Below are positions 1-9,400 of a stretch of 15,254 nucleotides of DNA, piece by piece. The number at the start of each line of letters is the position of its first letter. Position 1 is the first letter of the stretch. The stretch lies in contig WPDH01000263.1 in assembly GCA_019137255.1 (NCBI GenBank), positions 1 to 15,254 on the forward strand. The letters are read 5' to 3'. This stretch comes from Corinectria fuckeliana. Lineage: Eukaryota > Ascomycota > Sordariomycetes > Hypocreales > Nectriaceae. The translations under genes and the position numbers were made by a program. The notes beneath the pieces are model-generated. The model had not been told where the DNA came from. It saw only the letters and a program-made list of their open reading frames with translations, and made no database searches.

Positions 1-4
1 ATTC

Positions 5-27
5 TAATAATAATAATAATAATAATA
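5..27. repeat. (TAA)n microsatellite
   Basis: Seven tandem TAA units and a partial one at the left edge of the window. The rest of 1-155 is AT-rich sequence in which I recognise nothing. Confidence 0.9.
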
Positions 28-146
28 CTAGCTATAAAAGTAAGTTTTTTTACTATAAATCTACTATATATTTAGGCTAATCTTATACAGGCTAAGAGAA
101 AGAGATAAGCTAAGATAGAGAGTACTACTACTTTAAAAGAGAAGTT

Positions 147-168
147 TACTACTCTAGTAAGAGTAGTA
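147..168. repeat. Short palindrome at outer edge of the left inverted repeat
   Basis: A perfect 9-bp inverted repeat (TACTACTCT / AGAGTAGTA) separated by AGTA. The detectable 260-bp repeat begins in its loop at 156. The partner copy reaches the window end at 15254, so this is only the visible edge and the real repeat may extend further out. Confidence 0.6.
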
Positions 169-415
169 TAAGTTATCTCCTGTTTTATATATATTATATA
201 GATAAGTAAAAACAGTATAGTAGGTTTTTATTAAGACTAGGTAAATACTATAGTAAGTAGCTATATAGCTTATACTTATATATATAAAATATATAAAGCC
301 TTTCTATTTACTACTATTACTACTACTTAAGCTTTAGTAAAAGCTCTCTAGTAAGAGAGGGGTACTAATAATATAAGTGTAAGTTAGTTTTATAGTATAT
401 ATATAAGCTAACAGT
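156..415 (+). repeat. Left copy of 260-bp inverted repeat, possible 5' LTR of element B
   Basis: This segment matches the reverse complement of 14995-15254 over its whole length without an indel; paired coordinates always sum to 15410. By eye about 24 positions differ, and all but about two are transitions, as expected for RIP. The inner end reads AAGCTAACA at 405-413, and an LTR typically ends in CA. The gag-like frame of element B starts a few tens of bases further on, so I infer this may be the 3' part of B's 5' LTR. The outer boundary is unknown because the partner copy is cut by the window end. Confidence 0.8.
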
Positions 416-439
416 TATTATATATATAAAAAGTACTAA

Positions 440-1141
440 TTTAATATAAATACTATAAGAGGATTTAACTAAAAGCTATAAGTATACTAGTACTATAAAG
501 AGTAAGAATACTATTTAGACTAGTATTTATATTATCTAAAAGATAACTAGTTAAGATATACTACTTACTTATCTCTTATTAGTATACTTTAAATTAATAA
601 TAAGAAAATTTTTATCTCTTTTTAAATCTTAGTATAATATATAAATAATTTTTATACTAAGAGACTAGTTATTTAGTAAATTAAATACTTTTCTAAGTAT
701 TATACCTATAAGTAAGCTAATAAGATATAAAAGATAGTATTTAACTTTAAGTTATAAAATACTATATCTTAAAAAGCTAAATAGCTTATAGGATATACTA
801 AGCTAAGCTTTAATATCTCTTTAGAAAGACTAGGCTGTTTAGATATTAATATTACTATTTAAGCTAATACTATCTTTATATTAAAAGACCTTCTAGTACT
901 TAATAATAGCTTAAATAACTTAATCTTAACTAATAATATTAGTACTAATCTTATAGCTAAGAGGGCTAAGATAAAAAAAGTTAATAATAATAGACTGCTT
1001 ATTAAAGTAGTAGTATAACCTTATCTGCTAGCCTATTAGTTTATAAAAGATTAAAAAATCACTAATAAGAAGTTTTTTATAAAGAAGTTTTAATAGTAAT
1101 TTATAAATAAAAAGAAAGCTCTATTAACAGTTAGGTTATAT
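440..1141 (+). pseudogene. Element B gag-like region, 5' part
   Basis: A coherent + frame lies immediately upstream of the element A insertion, with stops mainly as TAA/TAG where Gln, Arg or Trp codons are plausible. It includes stretches such as ANTIFILKDLLVLNNSLNN (about 870-925). I see no diagnostic gag motif. The assignment rests on position upstream of the protease in the same frame sense, and on frame continuity across the excised element A: GTT AGG TTA TAT ATT AGA GAT AAA, formed by joining 1146 to 8899. No start codon can be chosen, because an original ATG would probably have become ATA. Confidence 0.6.
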
Positions 1142-1146
1142 ATTAG
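1142..1146. repeat. Target site duplication of element A, left copy (ATTAG)
   Basis: ATTAG directly abuts the left LTR and is repeated at 8894-8898 directly after the right LTR. Five bp is a usual duplication size for Ty3/Gypsy integrases. Confidence 0.93.
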
Positions 1147-1358
1147 TATAAGAGTTAGCTAATTAGAGTAAGATAGAAAGTTTTAAAGTAGGTATTTATA
1201 TATTATAAGACTTTAACTTAGTAAGCAGTTATAAACTGCTTACTAAGATTACTAAGTAATCTTACTTAGTAGCTCTTATACTCTTAGTATACTCTACCTA
1301 GCTTAGTACTAGTTCCTCTTAGGGCTAGTCTTTTAGGCTGTAAGCTTATCTTCTTATA
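1147..1358 (-). repeat. Element A left LTR (3' LTR of the - strand element)
   Basis: 212 bp and collinear with 8682-8893 without gaps. By eye about 16 positions differ and all are transitions. The + strand edges read TATAAGAG and TTCTTATA. The right LTR shows TATAAGAG and TTCTTACA, so the ancestral ends were probably TGTAAGAG...TTCTTACA with the canonical TG/CA termini. Contains a strong hairpin at 1217-1247. Confidence 0.95.
1217..1247. promoter_or_regulatory. LTR hairpin, left LTR
   Basis: A perfect 14-bp stem (CTTAGTAAGCAGTT / AACTGCTTACTAAG) with a 3-nt loop ATA. A second smaller stem (AAGATTAC / GTAATCTT, loop TAA) follows at 1245-1263. Both lie mid-LTR at the same offset as in the right LTR. 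A role in RNA structure or 3' end formation is possible but not shown. Confidence 0.6.
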
Positions 1359-1362
1359 ATTA

Positions 1363-1372
1363 CTCTCTTCTT
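1363..1372 (-). promoter_or_regulatory. Probable polypurine tract of element A
   Basis: On the - strand AAGAAGAGAG lies four bases from the 3' LTR, the position where the polypurine tract primes plus-strand DNA synthesis in LTR elements. The short spacer, where none is usual, is the weak point. Confidence 0.55.
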
Positions 1373-2190
1373 AGGCTATTTAGTCTCTAAATATATAAGT
1401 CTATTCTTAGTTATTATAATTAATATTATTTTATTATTACTATACTACTATTACTTAGAACCTTAGTTAGTATAGTAATACAGCAGTTAGTTAACACTCA
1501 CTTTATAGCTATTACACAGCTGTTAGTTATAAGGCTCTATATTAATAGTAAGCCTATTAGTTAGCAGTTTATTAGCAGCTGTTAAGCTATAAACTATACT
1601 AGTATACTTATTTGTTTTCTTTTTCTTTCTCTTACTTATACTAACTTCTTTATAATATTTTTTATTATTTAGTTCTCTCTTTTTAAACCTTTATAAGTTG
1701 TCTTATCTTACTACTTTCTTTTATTACTTATAACACTTAAACTGTAAAAGTATTATTATTAGTTTATTTGCCTTATTATTACTAATTTATCACTAAGATA
1801 TCTCTTATTTATATAAGAGATATTCTCTATTAGTTTAATAAAAATACCCTTTTTAACTAGATATTTATTAGAAATACCTTTTATTTCTTTTATCTAATAT
1901 AAAAAGCTAACTAGTTTAGTTTACTATATATTTATAGTTCTCTTAAAGCCTATTATATCTATTATAAGTAATCTAAGTAGAAGTATACTACTATAAGTTT
2001 ATTAAGTTCTTACTACTTTCTATATATTATTAATATCTCTAAGATTCCCCTAAAGCTTTATAGTATTATAGTAGTCTTTTAGAATAAGTTAACTATATAT
2101 CACTTTTATAATAACCTTAAGGAGTATTCCTTTAGTCGCTAAGTAACTCTTTATAAGCCTCTATATAGTATATTATACTAGTATATCTAG
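1373..2190. other. Non-coding or unassigned internal part of element A
   Basis: Part of the stretch between pol and the 3' LTR of element A. A - strand frame at about 1640-2140 is purine-rich and fairly continuous (for example ISNKYLVKKGIFIKLIENIS near 1820-1880) but carries about a dozen stops and shows no motif I recognise. It could be untranslated element sequence or part of another small protein. Confidence 0.35.
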
Positions 2191-2199
2191 TATACTACT

Positions 2200-3195
2200 A
2201 ATAAGACTATATCTACTTTTTAAACTCTTACTAACAGCCTGTCTAGTATTACTAGCACTAGTGCTAAGAAGTCTAGCTAGTTAACTAAGAAAGTGCTTAG
2301 TTTCTTATTCTAGTTAATTAAGGCTTAGACTACTATTAACACCCTAAGGTTCTACTAAGATACTAGCATCTTAGAGGATATTTCTCTAACTAAATTAGAT
2401 TATTATATTAAGACTGCCTAGCCTTTTTATCTTTATAATAATAGTACTACTCTTACTATTTATATAGTAATTTTTTAACTACTTTATATATCTATTACTC
2501 TTATTACTAATATTAAAAAGAAAACACTTTAGGCTTTCTTTATATTTATTAAGTATACTACTATCTCTACTATTATTAAGGCTTATAACTATAGTGCTTA
2601 AGCCTTAGTATGCTAAGTTAGCTTCTTAAACTAAGAACCTTTTTACTATAAGGCTATTAATAGCCCTTTTTATAATATTAGGTCTAAGTTTAGTAGTTCT
2701 AATATTAAGTCTTCTACTTTATCTATTACTACCTTACTTATTACTCACTTACACTCTGCTTTTATTTTTATCTCTAATCTTAATAAGACTCCTACTAAGC
2801 CTACTATCACTTTACCTATTACTTATACTTATACTACCTCTCTTTCTACTCTCTTATCTCTTATTATTTAGTCTCCTAATAGTATTTAGATTCTAAATAA
2901 CCTAGAGAGCTTTTAGCTTTTTAATAACCTAGCTTTTAAGCTAGACTTTAGCATTTAGGCTCCTTCTTTAGGGTTAGACTTATTAGCTATCTCTTCTCTT
3001 ATCGCCTAAGCTTTAACAACTTTTTATTATTCTACTAGTCGCCTAGATATTACTAACCCCCCTTCTATCTTAGCTTTTACTACCTATAAGTATACTTATA
3101 AGACTAAGGTCCCTAAGATACCCGCCTAAGTTATTAATTCTAGTAGTAAGTTACTCTTACTTTTTACTTGCCCTCTTAAGCAAGCTAAGTATACA
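2200..3195 (+). pseudogene. Decayed opposite-strand open frame inside element A
   Basis: About 330 codons in one + frame, antisense to element A's gag-pol and located between pol and the 3' LTR. Nearly all interruptions are TAG or TAA, as expected if CAG or CAA (Gln) codons were mutated by RIP. The translation is rich in Ser, Thr, Leu and Ile, with runs such as SSITSTSAKKSS (near 2244) and NKTPTKPTITLPITYTYTT (near 2781). The base composition is pyrimidine-rich here on the + strand, the opposite of the gag-pol region, which supports coding on +. I recognise no domain. It may be an additional antisense protein of the element, as reported for some plant Gypsy elements, or a captured host fragment. 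Confidence 0.5.
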
Positions 3196-3500
3196 CTTTT
3201 AAAAACTTATTCTTTAAAGTCTAGTAAGTTAAGTGTTTTTATATTATATTCTTACCTTCTACTTCTTATAGCACCTTAGTAAAAAAGTCTTAAAAGTAAT
3301 CTCTATTATAGTTTATATTTTTTATATAACCTTTCTAGCTTTAAGTATTAGGTTAGCAGCTGTTTATTTTTTTTAATTAGTAGTAATCTTAGTAGTGTTT
3401 AGCAGTCTATTCTTCTAGTAGTATTTAGCTACTTAGGTGTTACTAGTAATTTGTGTTTTTATTATGCTTTTAGCACTATAGTTTATCTATTTATTATCTT
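3196..3500 (-). pseudogene. C-terminal end of element A pol after the chromodomain
   Basis: The - strand frame continues from the chromodomain through a short Lys/Thr-rich tail (for example KTQITSNT near 3440-3465) and ends around 3375. The remaining bases to 3196 contain nothing I recognise; the opposite-strand frame ends there. Confidence 0.4.
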
Positions 3501-3509
3501 ATTTCTTAT

Positions 3510-3690
3510 ATATTTACTTTCTCTACTTATAATACTACTATACTAACTTTATTATATTCTCTAAGTAGGCTATTAGCTTCTAAGTGTTATATTTTACTAG
3601 CTATCTTACCTATTTAACTTAGTAGAATATTTATCTTATATCTTTCTTATAGTTAACTACTTTCTTAACCTTTTACTTATTATCCTCTTC
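3510..3690 (-). pseudogene. Element A chromodomain
   Basis: The - strand translation just after the integrase C-terminus reads EEEDNK*KVKKVVNYKKDIR, then IFY*VK*VR*LVKYNT*KLI, then AYLENIIKLV**YYK. This aligns by eye with the chromodomain pattern WEVEkIv.yk.....YyVKWvGy...yNTWEP..hLenapelv..Yy. Chromodomains of chromoviral integrases bind histone marks and steer insertion to heterochromatin. The aromatic and Trp positions of the domain (EW/WEVE, VKW, NTWEP) are the ones turned into stops, as expected for TGG to TAG/TAA. Nonfunctional here, but it firmly places element A among the chromoviruses. Confidence 0.9.
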
Positions 3691-3699
3691 TTCTAGTTT

Positions 3700-4700
3700 A
3701 AGCAGTTTTAGTAGTTTTTCTACGCCTAGTTAGCACTTTTTAAACTATAGTTTTAAGAGTTTAACTAGAAAAATATTATATATTTACTAGTATTATTTTA
3801 GAAGGTATACTTAGTATGCTTATTTACTAATTCTTTCTATTATTACTATCTTAATAAATTTTAGTACTAGCTTCTTATATTTAAATTAGAAGTTTCTTAT
3901 TAATAGCCTAATAGTTTGCCTAATCTTATATTCTTATAGGTTATATTACTTATTATAATATTTAGCCTATCTTTTTACAGCTTTTTACTATTATTTCTCT
4001 ATCTTAGTATATACTTAGTAAAGTATCTTAATATGCTCTTATACTTCTTATATATTTAACTTAAGGTGTTCTAAAGTGTATTTTATAACTCTTAGGTAGT
4101 ATCTATAAAGGGCTTATATAAGGGAAACCCTAATAGTATAGTAAGTACTATTATTATAAGTAAAGGCTGCTTTTAAGAGCTAGGCTGCCTATTAGTATAA
4201 GGTGTTATTAGTATATACTTAAAGGTATTTCCTAATAGCTTAGTTAGTCCTTTTTATCTATCTGTTTATCTATAGGTAGTATATAGTAGATAACTACTAA
4301 TAGGTTACTTATTCTTTTATTAGGTCTTTCTAAAACTTACTTATAAACAGCTTGTTTTTATTACTAATAATCTTTTTAGGTAAACTATATTTACACTTAA
4401 TATATTTATATAAAAGCTATATTATTTCTACTATATTAAGTATCTTTTTTATAAGAATAAAAAGTATATACTTTATTATATAGTATATAATTACTAGTAT
4501 AGTATTATATTTCTTACTATTAGCTTAGGTACTTTTTAGTAGTCTTATAATAAAGTTAATACTAATTTCTTAAAAAAGGTAAGTAAGTATTAGTAGAGAT
4601 TATAGCTTTTTATAAGGCTTATATCTTAGTATATAAGCACTCTAGTAATATTAGCACCTTAGGGTGTAGTCTTTTATATTATTTAAGATTTAATTCTAAT
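3700..4700 (-). pseudogene. Element A integrase (DDE core and C-terminal domain)
   Basis: The - strand frame from about 4620 reads KPYKKL*SLLIL then ISINFIIRLL, followed by KYNTILVIIYYIIKYILFI, matching the Gypsy integrase core (kPyg.LqpLpiP ... isiDFItgLP ... ydaIlVvvdrltK.a.fip). The second block PKKIISNKNKLFISKF matches lP..ivSDRg..Ftskfw, and the third INR*IKRTN*AIRKYL matches dGqtERtNq.ieqyLR. All three catalytic residues are changed: first D to N at 4555-4557, second D to N at 4360-4362, E to K at 4252-4254. The C-terminal part (lrvyt...TYNNS, then a GdkVwL-like block and a VFHVS-like block near 3750) leads directly into the chromodomain. Confidence 0.93.
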
Positions 4701-5480
4701 AGAATTTACATATAATAAGATCTAAGGTTTTTACTACTCTTATATATCTTAAGTAAGAGTTATTATAGTATTAGCAGAGGATTTCTCTTCTTATTATATA
4801 TTCTTTTAAGATAACTAGTCTTTCTTTAAAGAATAGTATTTCTTACTTATTATAGTAGTAAGCTCCTCTTATAGTATAATAAACCTTTACTAACTACTAT
4901 TAGTAAAATTAATCTCCCTCTTATAATTCTTATATTAGCTCTTTTAGTTTACTTAAGAGCTAATTAAGAAAGGCTATCTCTCCTCTTATAAGCCTTTTTA
5001 TAACTAGGCAGAAAATATATTAGTTTAAGATAACTACTATAATTACTAAAGATATCTCTTGTAATCTTAGCTTAGCTAGTAGTTACTATTTAGTTACTAA
5101 GTCTTTAAGTGTTTTACTTTTAGCTCTTTTAGCCTAAGTAGTAACAGCTAGGATAGTAATAAGCTTATCTTTAAGACTAGCTTATATAGCTTAAATAAAC
5201 ATATTAACTATCCTCTTTTTTATACTCTTAGGGATTTATATAATTACTTAGTAAAAGTCTTCTAGTAATTCTCTTACTAACTTAAGTTTTACTACTAAAG
5301 TTAGAAGTATATCTATATATAAGATCTTTCTTACTATATAATTTAGCCTTTATAATAAGCTGTCTACTAAGTTTGTCTTACCTAGCTAGTACTTAATATT
5401 AAAGTTAAAAGGTGCTAATTTATATACCTATTTAGTAAGCCTTTCTTAAAGGTCTCTTACTAATACTTTTATAATACCTG
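4701..5480 (-). pseudogene. Element A RNase H-integrase connection and integrase N-terminus
   Basis: This lies between recognisable RNase H and the integrase core on the - strand and should hold the connection and HHCC zinc domain. Fragments such as VLIY*DIKPY just upstream of the core fit the end of the zinc domain (CxxCqr.K), but I could not align the four metal ligands with confidence. Stops are frequent. Confidence 0.6.
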
Positions 5481-5850
5481 TAAGAGCTATATAGTCTATT
5501 AATAGTATAAACTTATTTTTAAGCTCTAAAAGATAGTAGCTTTAGTATTCTAAGCTCTTAATAATAGCTAATAGCTCTTACTAGCTAGTAGCCTAGTATT
5601 ACTTCTCCTCTAAGAGTTTCTTAGACTAGTATACTATAAGATACTATTAATTATTAAACAGTTAGAAAAGAATACCTAATATAGCTATACTAGATATATT
5701 TATTTTAACTCTTAACTTATGTTTTAAGTCCTAGTATTAGAGAATAGTTACTAAGTAGAATACTCTTTTTAGCTTTTAGAATACTACTTTTTTTTTATTA
5801 GTCTAAGTAAACTTTTTAGTTTTACACTTATTTTAACTACTTTTTAGTAT
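5481..5850 (-). pseudogene. Element A RNase H
   Basis: The - strand translation runs FT*TNKKKVVF*KLKRVFYL, then ILVTIL-type sequence, then LRVKINISSIAILGILF*, then LIVY*SKKLLEEK*Y*. It follows the Ty3/Gypsy RNase H pattern f.WT.e...aF..LK..l..aPvL......f.letDASd.aiGavLsQ ... hPvay.Srkl..aE.nY. The first catalytic Asp (TDAS) is now Asn in INIS at 5698-5700. The domain removes the RNA template during reverse transcription; here it is dead. Confidence 0.88.
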
Positions 5851-6810
5851 TACTATAAGAGGTCTTATAATTTTTAAGTATTTACAAATAAACTTTTAGT
5901 AGAAATTATAAAACCTTAAAAACACCTATATATCTTTAAAGCTTAGTAAGATTAGCCACTTATTAACTATATAAACTCTACTTAGCTTTATTTTAATACC
6001 TTCTTAGGTTACTATATAGCCTAAAAACTTAACTTCTTACTAGTAAAAGGTGCACTTTAATAGCTTTATATATAGCTAAAAGCTTTATAATCTTTTTAGC
6101 ACCTCTTATATATCTTTTATATATTAATCTTAGGTTGTTAAGTAAATTAGAATATTATCTAGATATATAATATAAATAGTATTTAGTATACTAGCTAGCA
6201 CTTAGTGAATATACACTTAAAATATTATAGGTATATTTATTAGCCTAAACAGTATAATATTATACTTAAAGTGCTTATAGTAAGTTTTAAAGGCAGTCTT
6301 CTAGTAATCCTCTAGCTTAATCTAAATCTAATAGTATATATCTTATAGATTAATCTTTAAGATTTATTATATACTTATAAGACAGTCTAGTAAGTCTCTA
6401 ATTAGGGGCAGTAAGTAATAGTTCTTAACTGTGATCTTATTTAGACCTTAATAATTTATATAAAGCTATAAGGTCTTATTCTTTTTTAGTATAAATAAGA
6501 CTAGAAACCTAGCCTTACTAACTAAGAGGCTAATATACTTACTTGTGATATTCTTAGTAATATACTTATAGAGAACCTTCTACTGCTTTTTATTATAAAA
6601 GTATAAAAGTCTATAAGGTAGTATCTTACCTTTCTTTAGTTTAATTATATACTTTACGCTCTCTAAGATTAGAATCTCTTTTACTATAAATTTACTAAAT
6701 ACTCCTTTAAACTCTTTAAGTTCTAATAGTAAGATCTCTAACCTTATATCTACTTCTTTATCTAAAACAGCTATTAGCTGCTTATCTAGTAATAACACAC
6801 TATATATATA
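5851..6810 (-). pseudogene. Element A reverse transcriptase
   Basis: The longest uninterrupted stretch in the window (6580-6798, opening with GTG) is the N-terminal part of this domain. It contains LKEFKGVFSKF and IIKLKKGKILPYRLLYF, matching the Gypsy lead-in (l..f.dvFse ... i.l..g..pp.rplY). Downstream come KTAFKTYYKHFKYNIILF, RLINIPIIF, then IIYLDNILIY, the YLDDIL active site with the second Asp changed to Asn (codons at 6154-6165). EVKFLGYIV and EGIKI follow, as in the FLGyiis..Gi block. At least ten stops interrupt the rest. The 72-codon stretch is a chance survivor inside a dead pol, not a gene. Confidence 0.95.
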
Positions 6811-7300
6811 TATAATATAAGCAGGTTCTCCCCCTCCTATTAGCTCCTTTATAAAGGTTATAATATCTATAAGAATAATAAGCTTATAGCTTTATAAGTA
6901 TATATAAGTATTAATAAGAATTTCTTTCTTCCCTATAGAATCTAAGAATAGAAGTAGGTTACTAGTCTTATTAAGGTGTTATACCTTTACAAATAGTTAT
7001 CTAACCTTCTATAAGTATCTCTAAGAGTTAATTAGAAAGAATATTAACTAGTAGACTTACCTAGTAGGTATAGTTACTCTATTAAAACTAGACAGGCTTA
7101 GTATCTTTTAATCTTTAGTTGCCTTAAGGCTTAACCTTCTAATTAGTCTTATATTAATAAGATTAACTTAAGTATAAGTATTTATATCTATATAGACTAC
7201 TTTTTTAGTATATGCTTATAAAGTAATTACTCTTTCTTAAATAATATGCCTAATTAGTATTATCTTTAGTATTAGCACTAAGGTTTTAGTAGTATTTTTA
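6811..7300 (-). pseudogene. Element A aspartic protease
   Basis: In the - strand frame between the zinc knuckle and RT, KKVVYIDINTYTQVNLINIR (7207-7148) matches a retroviral-type protease active site (..vD.GAt.nfI...la..l.l). The Asp codon GAT survives at 7186-7188, but the following Gly-Ala-like positions read I-N-T. About 110 codons with few stops follow up to the RT lead-in, which fits the length of such proteases. In the intact element it would process Gag-Pol. The domain call depends on position plus the one active-site block. Confidence 0.75.
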
Positions 7301-7399
7301 GCGCTTACTTTTTTCCTAAGAAGTTTAGCTTTTTTACTTATATACTTATAAATTATACTTTTACTAGAGGTAAGCTTAGTATCTAGTTAGTATTAATAC

Positions 7400-8560
7400 T
7401 AGGGTTTCTTCTAGCTGCCTAATAATCTCTTACTAAATACCTAGTCTTATTATAATTATAATATTACACCTCTAGTTAGTTAGTTAATCCTCTACTATAT
7501 ATAAGGTAGTCTACTAGTAGGTTAGCTAGGAGTAGGTTCTTAAATAGTTAGAGGTATATATAATTTCTAATATTATTTTATATTTCTTTAAGGTCTTAGC
7601 TTTTAGCTTATCTTATATTAGTAGTCTTTTTAGACCTCTCTTAGGTGTAGTTACTAGGTTTATATTTTTGCTTTTTACTTTATAACTTATAGTTATATTA
7701 GATATATAATTATAGCCTCTCTACCTTATTAGCTATATCTTATACTTATAAAAGATTAACCTTTTAATAGTTTATTTCTCTTTTTAGCTAGTTTTTAAGC
7801 TTGTAATAATATTAGTAAGCTAGGTCTACTTAGTCTTTAAGGTCTAAAGTGCTTATAGAGGCATATAAGACAGTTCACAAGTTAAAATAGTCTATTAGTA
7901 ACTAGTTATTATACTATTAGATCTCTATTAATTTATTATATAGTTACCTTTCTTATAAGCTTATATTAATATATCTCTTATAAATAAAGTTAAGATAGTC
8001 TTACTAGGTTAAGTTAATAAGATTCCTCTTATAGTTATACTATTTAGTCTATCTAACTGTATAGAGCTTAGTTATAAACTATTTAATTTTTTATATATTA
8101 GTACAGTTAGGTTAAAAGCTATTTTCTAACTTTATAGTATAAATCTAGTTATTAACCTCTACCTTTATAGTATTCTTAGGTAGTACTATATAGTTATAAG
8201 TAAGAGGTTTTTTCTAATTCTGCCTAAGGTTACTTATAAGGTGTTAGACTAGTTAGTATATTAGCTTTATTTATACTGCTTACTATTTAGCTAGAATCTT
8301 TAAGAAATCCTGTATATCTAAGCTATATACTAATATTAAGGTTTACTACTCTTATATTACTAGTTAATCACTAAGAATCCGCTTATATAACTTAGGTAGC
8401 AGCTTTACTAATAGGTTATAGTTACTTTTAGACCTCTTATATTAAGTTTTCTAGCTCTTCTTCTTAATATCTTCTAGCTTTAGTTTTTATACTAGTTTTA
8501 CTAACTTAATTATTTTTAATATAGTTTATTCTATTTATAGTGGTTTTATCACTTAGTATA
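7400..8560 (-). pseudogene. Element A gag with CCHC zinc knuckle
   Basis: About 370 codons on the - strand between the 5' LTR (right LTR) and the protease. Coherent blocks include KLKLEDIKKKS (near 8490), LVKLLPKLYKRILSD (near 8400) and DLAYQYYYKLKN*LKREINY (near 7820), typical of the Gypsy gag C-terminal half. At 7422-7463 the frame reads YYNYNKTRYLVRDY, which fits C-X2-C-X4-H-X4-C exactly, with all three Cys changed to Tyr, Gly to Arg and His to Tyr. Each is a transition of the RIP type. Gag forms the virus-like particle and the knuckle binds RNA. The start codon is not recoverable. Confidence 0.88.
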
Positions 8561-8681
8561 TACTACTTATAATATAACCTAGTGTTAGTATATAACTTAT
8601 TTAAGCTAGGGTTTATTAGAGGTTTGTTATTATCTTTCTATTTATGCTAATCACCTAGGTAAGTAAAAAAAGTTAAAGAAT

Positions 8682-8893
8682 TATAAGAGTTAGCTAATTA
8701 GAGTAAGATAGAAAGTTCTAAGGTAAGTATTTATATATTATAAGACTTTAACTTAGTAAGTAGTTATAAACTGCTTACTAAGATCACTAAGTAATCTTAC
8801 TTAGTAGCTTTTATGCTTTTAGTATACTCTACTTAGCCTAGTACTAGTTTCTTCTAGGGCTAGTCCTTTAGGCTGTGAGCTTATCTTCTTACA
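8682..8893 (-). repeat. Element A right LTR (5' LTR of the - strand element)
   Basis: 212 bp, the gap-free partner of 1147-1358. It keeps the terminal CA (TTCTTACA) and fewer mutated sites than the left LTR at several positions. On the - strand it would hold the promoter; a TATA-like run TATAATATATAAATA lies mid-LTR. No tRNA primer binding site is recognisable in the adjacent sequence. Confidence 0.95.
8752..8782. promoter_or_regulatory. LTR hairpin, right LTR
   Basis: The same 31-nt hairpin as in the left LTR, at the same offset (70 bp from the LTR edge). One stem base differs (C to T, giving a G-T wobble). Confidence 0.55.
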
Positions 8894-8898
8894 ATTAG
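8894..8898. repeat. Target site duplication of element A, right copy (ATTAG)
   Basis: Identical to 1142-1146. Collapsing the two copies to one restores element B's reading frame. Confidence 0.93.
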
Positions 8899-9400
8899 AG
8901 ATAAATTTTAGTCTAAGAAGATCTTAATTCTAATCTTTTAGCTTATAGTAATTAACTTAGATATTACTTACACTCTTATAAAAGAAGTAATAGTAATAAT
9001 AAAAGGTATTATAAATACTAAGTTTATAAACTAGTATAAGAAGCTAACTAAGCCTAATAGTAACCTTATAGTATACTTATTATTTCTTAAAGTACTAGAT
9101 CTAATAGAAGCTAAAAAGTATTATAACTTAAAAGTATCTTATTATAAGGTAAATACCTTAAGAATCTAAAATAATAAGACAGACTAGAATAATAGCTCTT
9201 CTTTAAGTTAACTCTTTTACTTTAGTAAATTTCTAATAGAGAAAAATAAAAAGATTACTATTATTAATATTAGAAAATCTAATATAAGCGAGTTATTAGT
9301 AAAAAACCTAAAGAAAGTATTAGATATAATATATCTTAAGGTTAACTTTAATATCTTAAGAGATAAGTAAGGCTAAAAATTAGCTTACTATTAAGAGCTG
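8899..9400 (+). pseudogene. Element B gag-like region, 3' part
   Basis: Continues the frame broken at 1141. Coherent pieces include LDITYTLIKEVIVIIKGIIN (near 8960-9015), VYLLFLKVLDLIEAKKYYNL (near 9070-9130) and SNISELLVKNLKKVLDII (near 9280-9330). Stops are sparse. I see no clear CCHC knuckle. The frame runs straight into the protease, so it is probably a gag or gag-linker segment. Confidence 0.6.

Larger units (their letters stand above)
1147..8893 (-). mobile_element. Element A: complete but RIP-inactivated chromovirus (Ty3/Gypsy with chromodomain)
   Basis: A 7747-bp element bounded by 212-bp direct LTRs and ATTAG duplications, inserted in the gag of element B. Reading right to left on the - strand: gag with CCHC knuckle, protease, RT, RNase H, integrase and chromodomain, which is the order of chromoviruses. 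All domains carry many stops and G-to-A type substitutions, so the copy is dead. The element has about 2 kb between pol and the 3' LTR that seems to contain an opposite-strand open frame, which is unusual for a simple fungal Gypsy element. Confidence 0.95.

Noticed and set aside
6580..6798. 72-codon uninterrupted - strand frame as an independent small gene
   Set aside because: Its translation is the N-terminal lead-in of element A's reverse transcriptase, it opens with GTG in mid-domain, and the same frame continues on both sides with stops. It is a chance gap between RIP stops.
8640..8681. tRNA or self-priming primer binding site beside the 5' LTR of element A
   Set aside because: No TGG-initiated match to a tRNA 3' end is visible. 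CTTTAACTT here is complementary to a word in the LTR, but that word lies upstream of the TATA-like run, not at a likely transcript start, and such short AT-rich matches are expected by chance.
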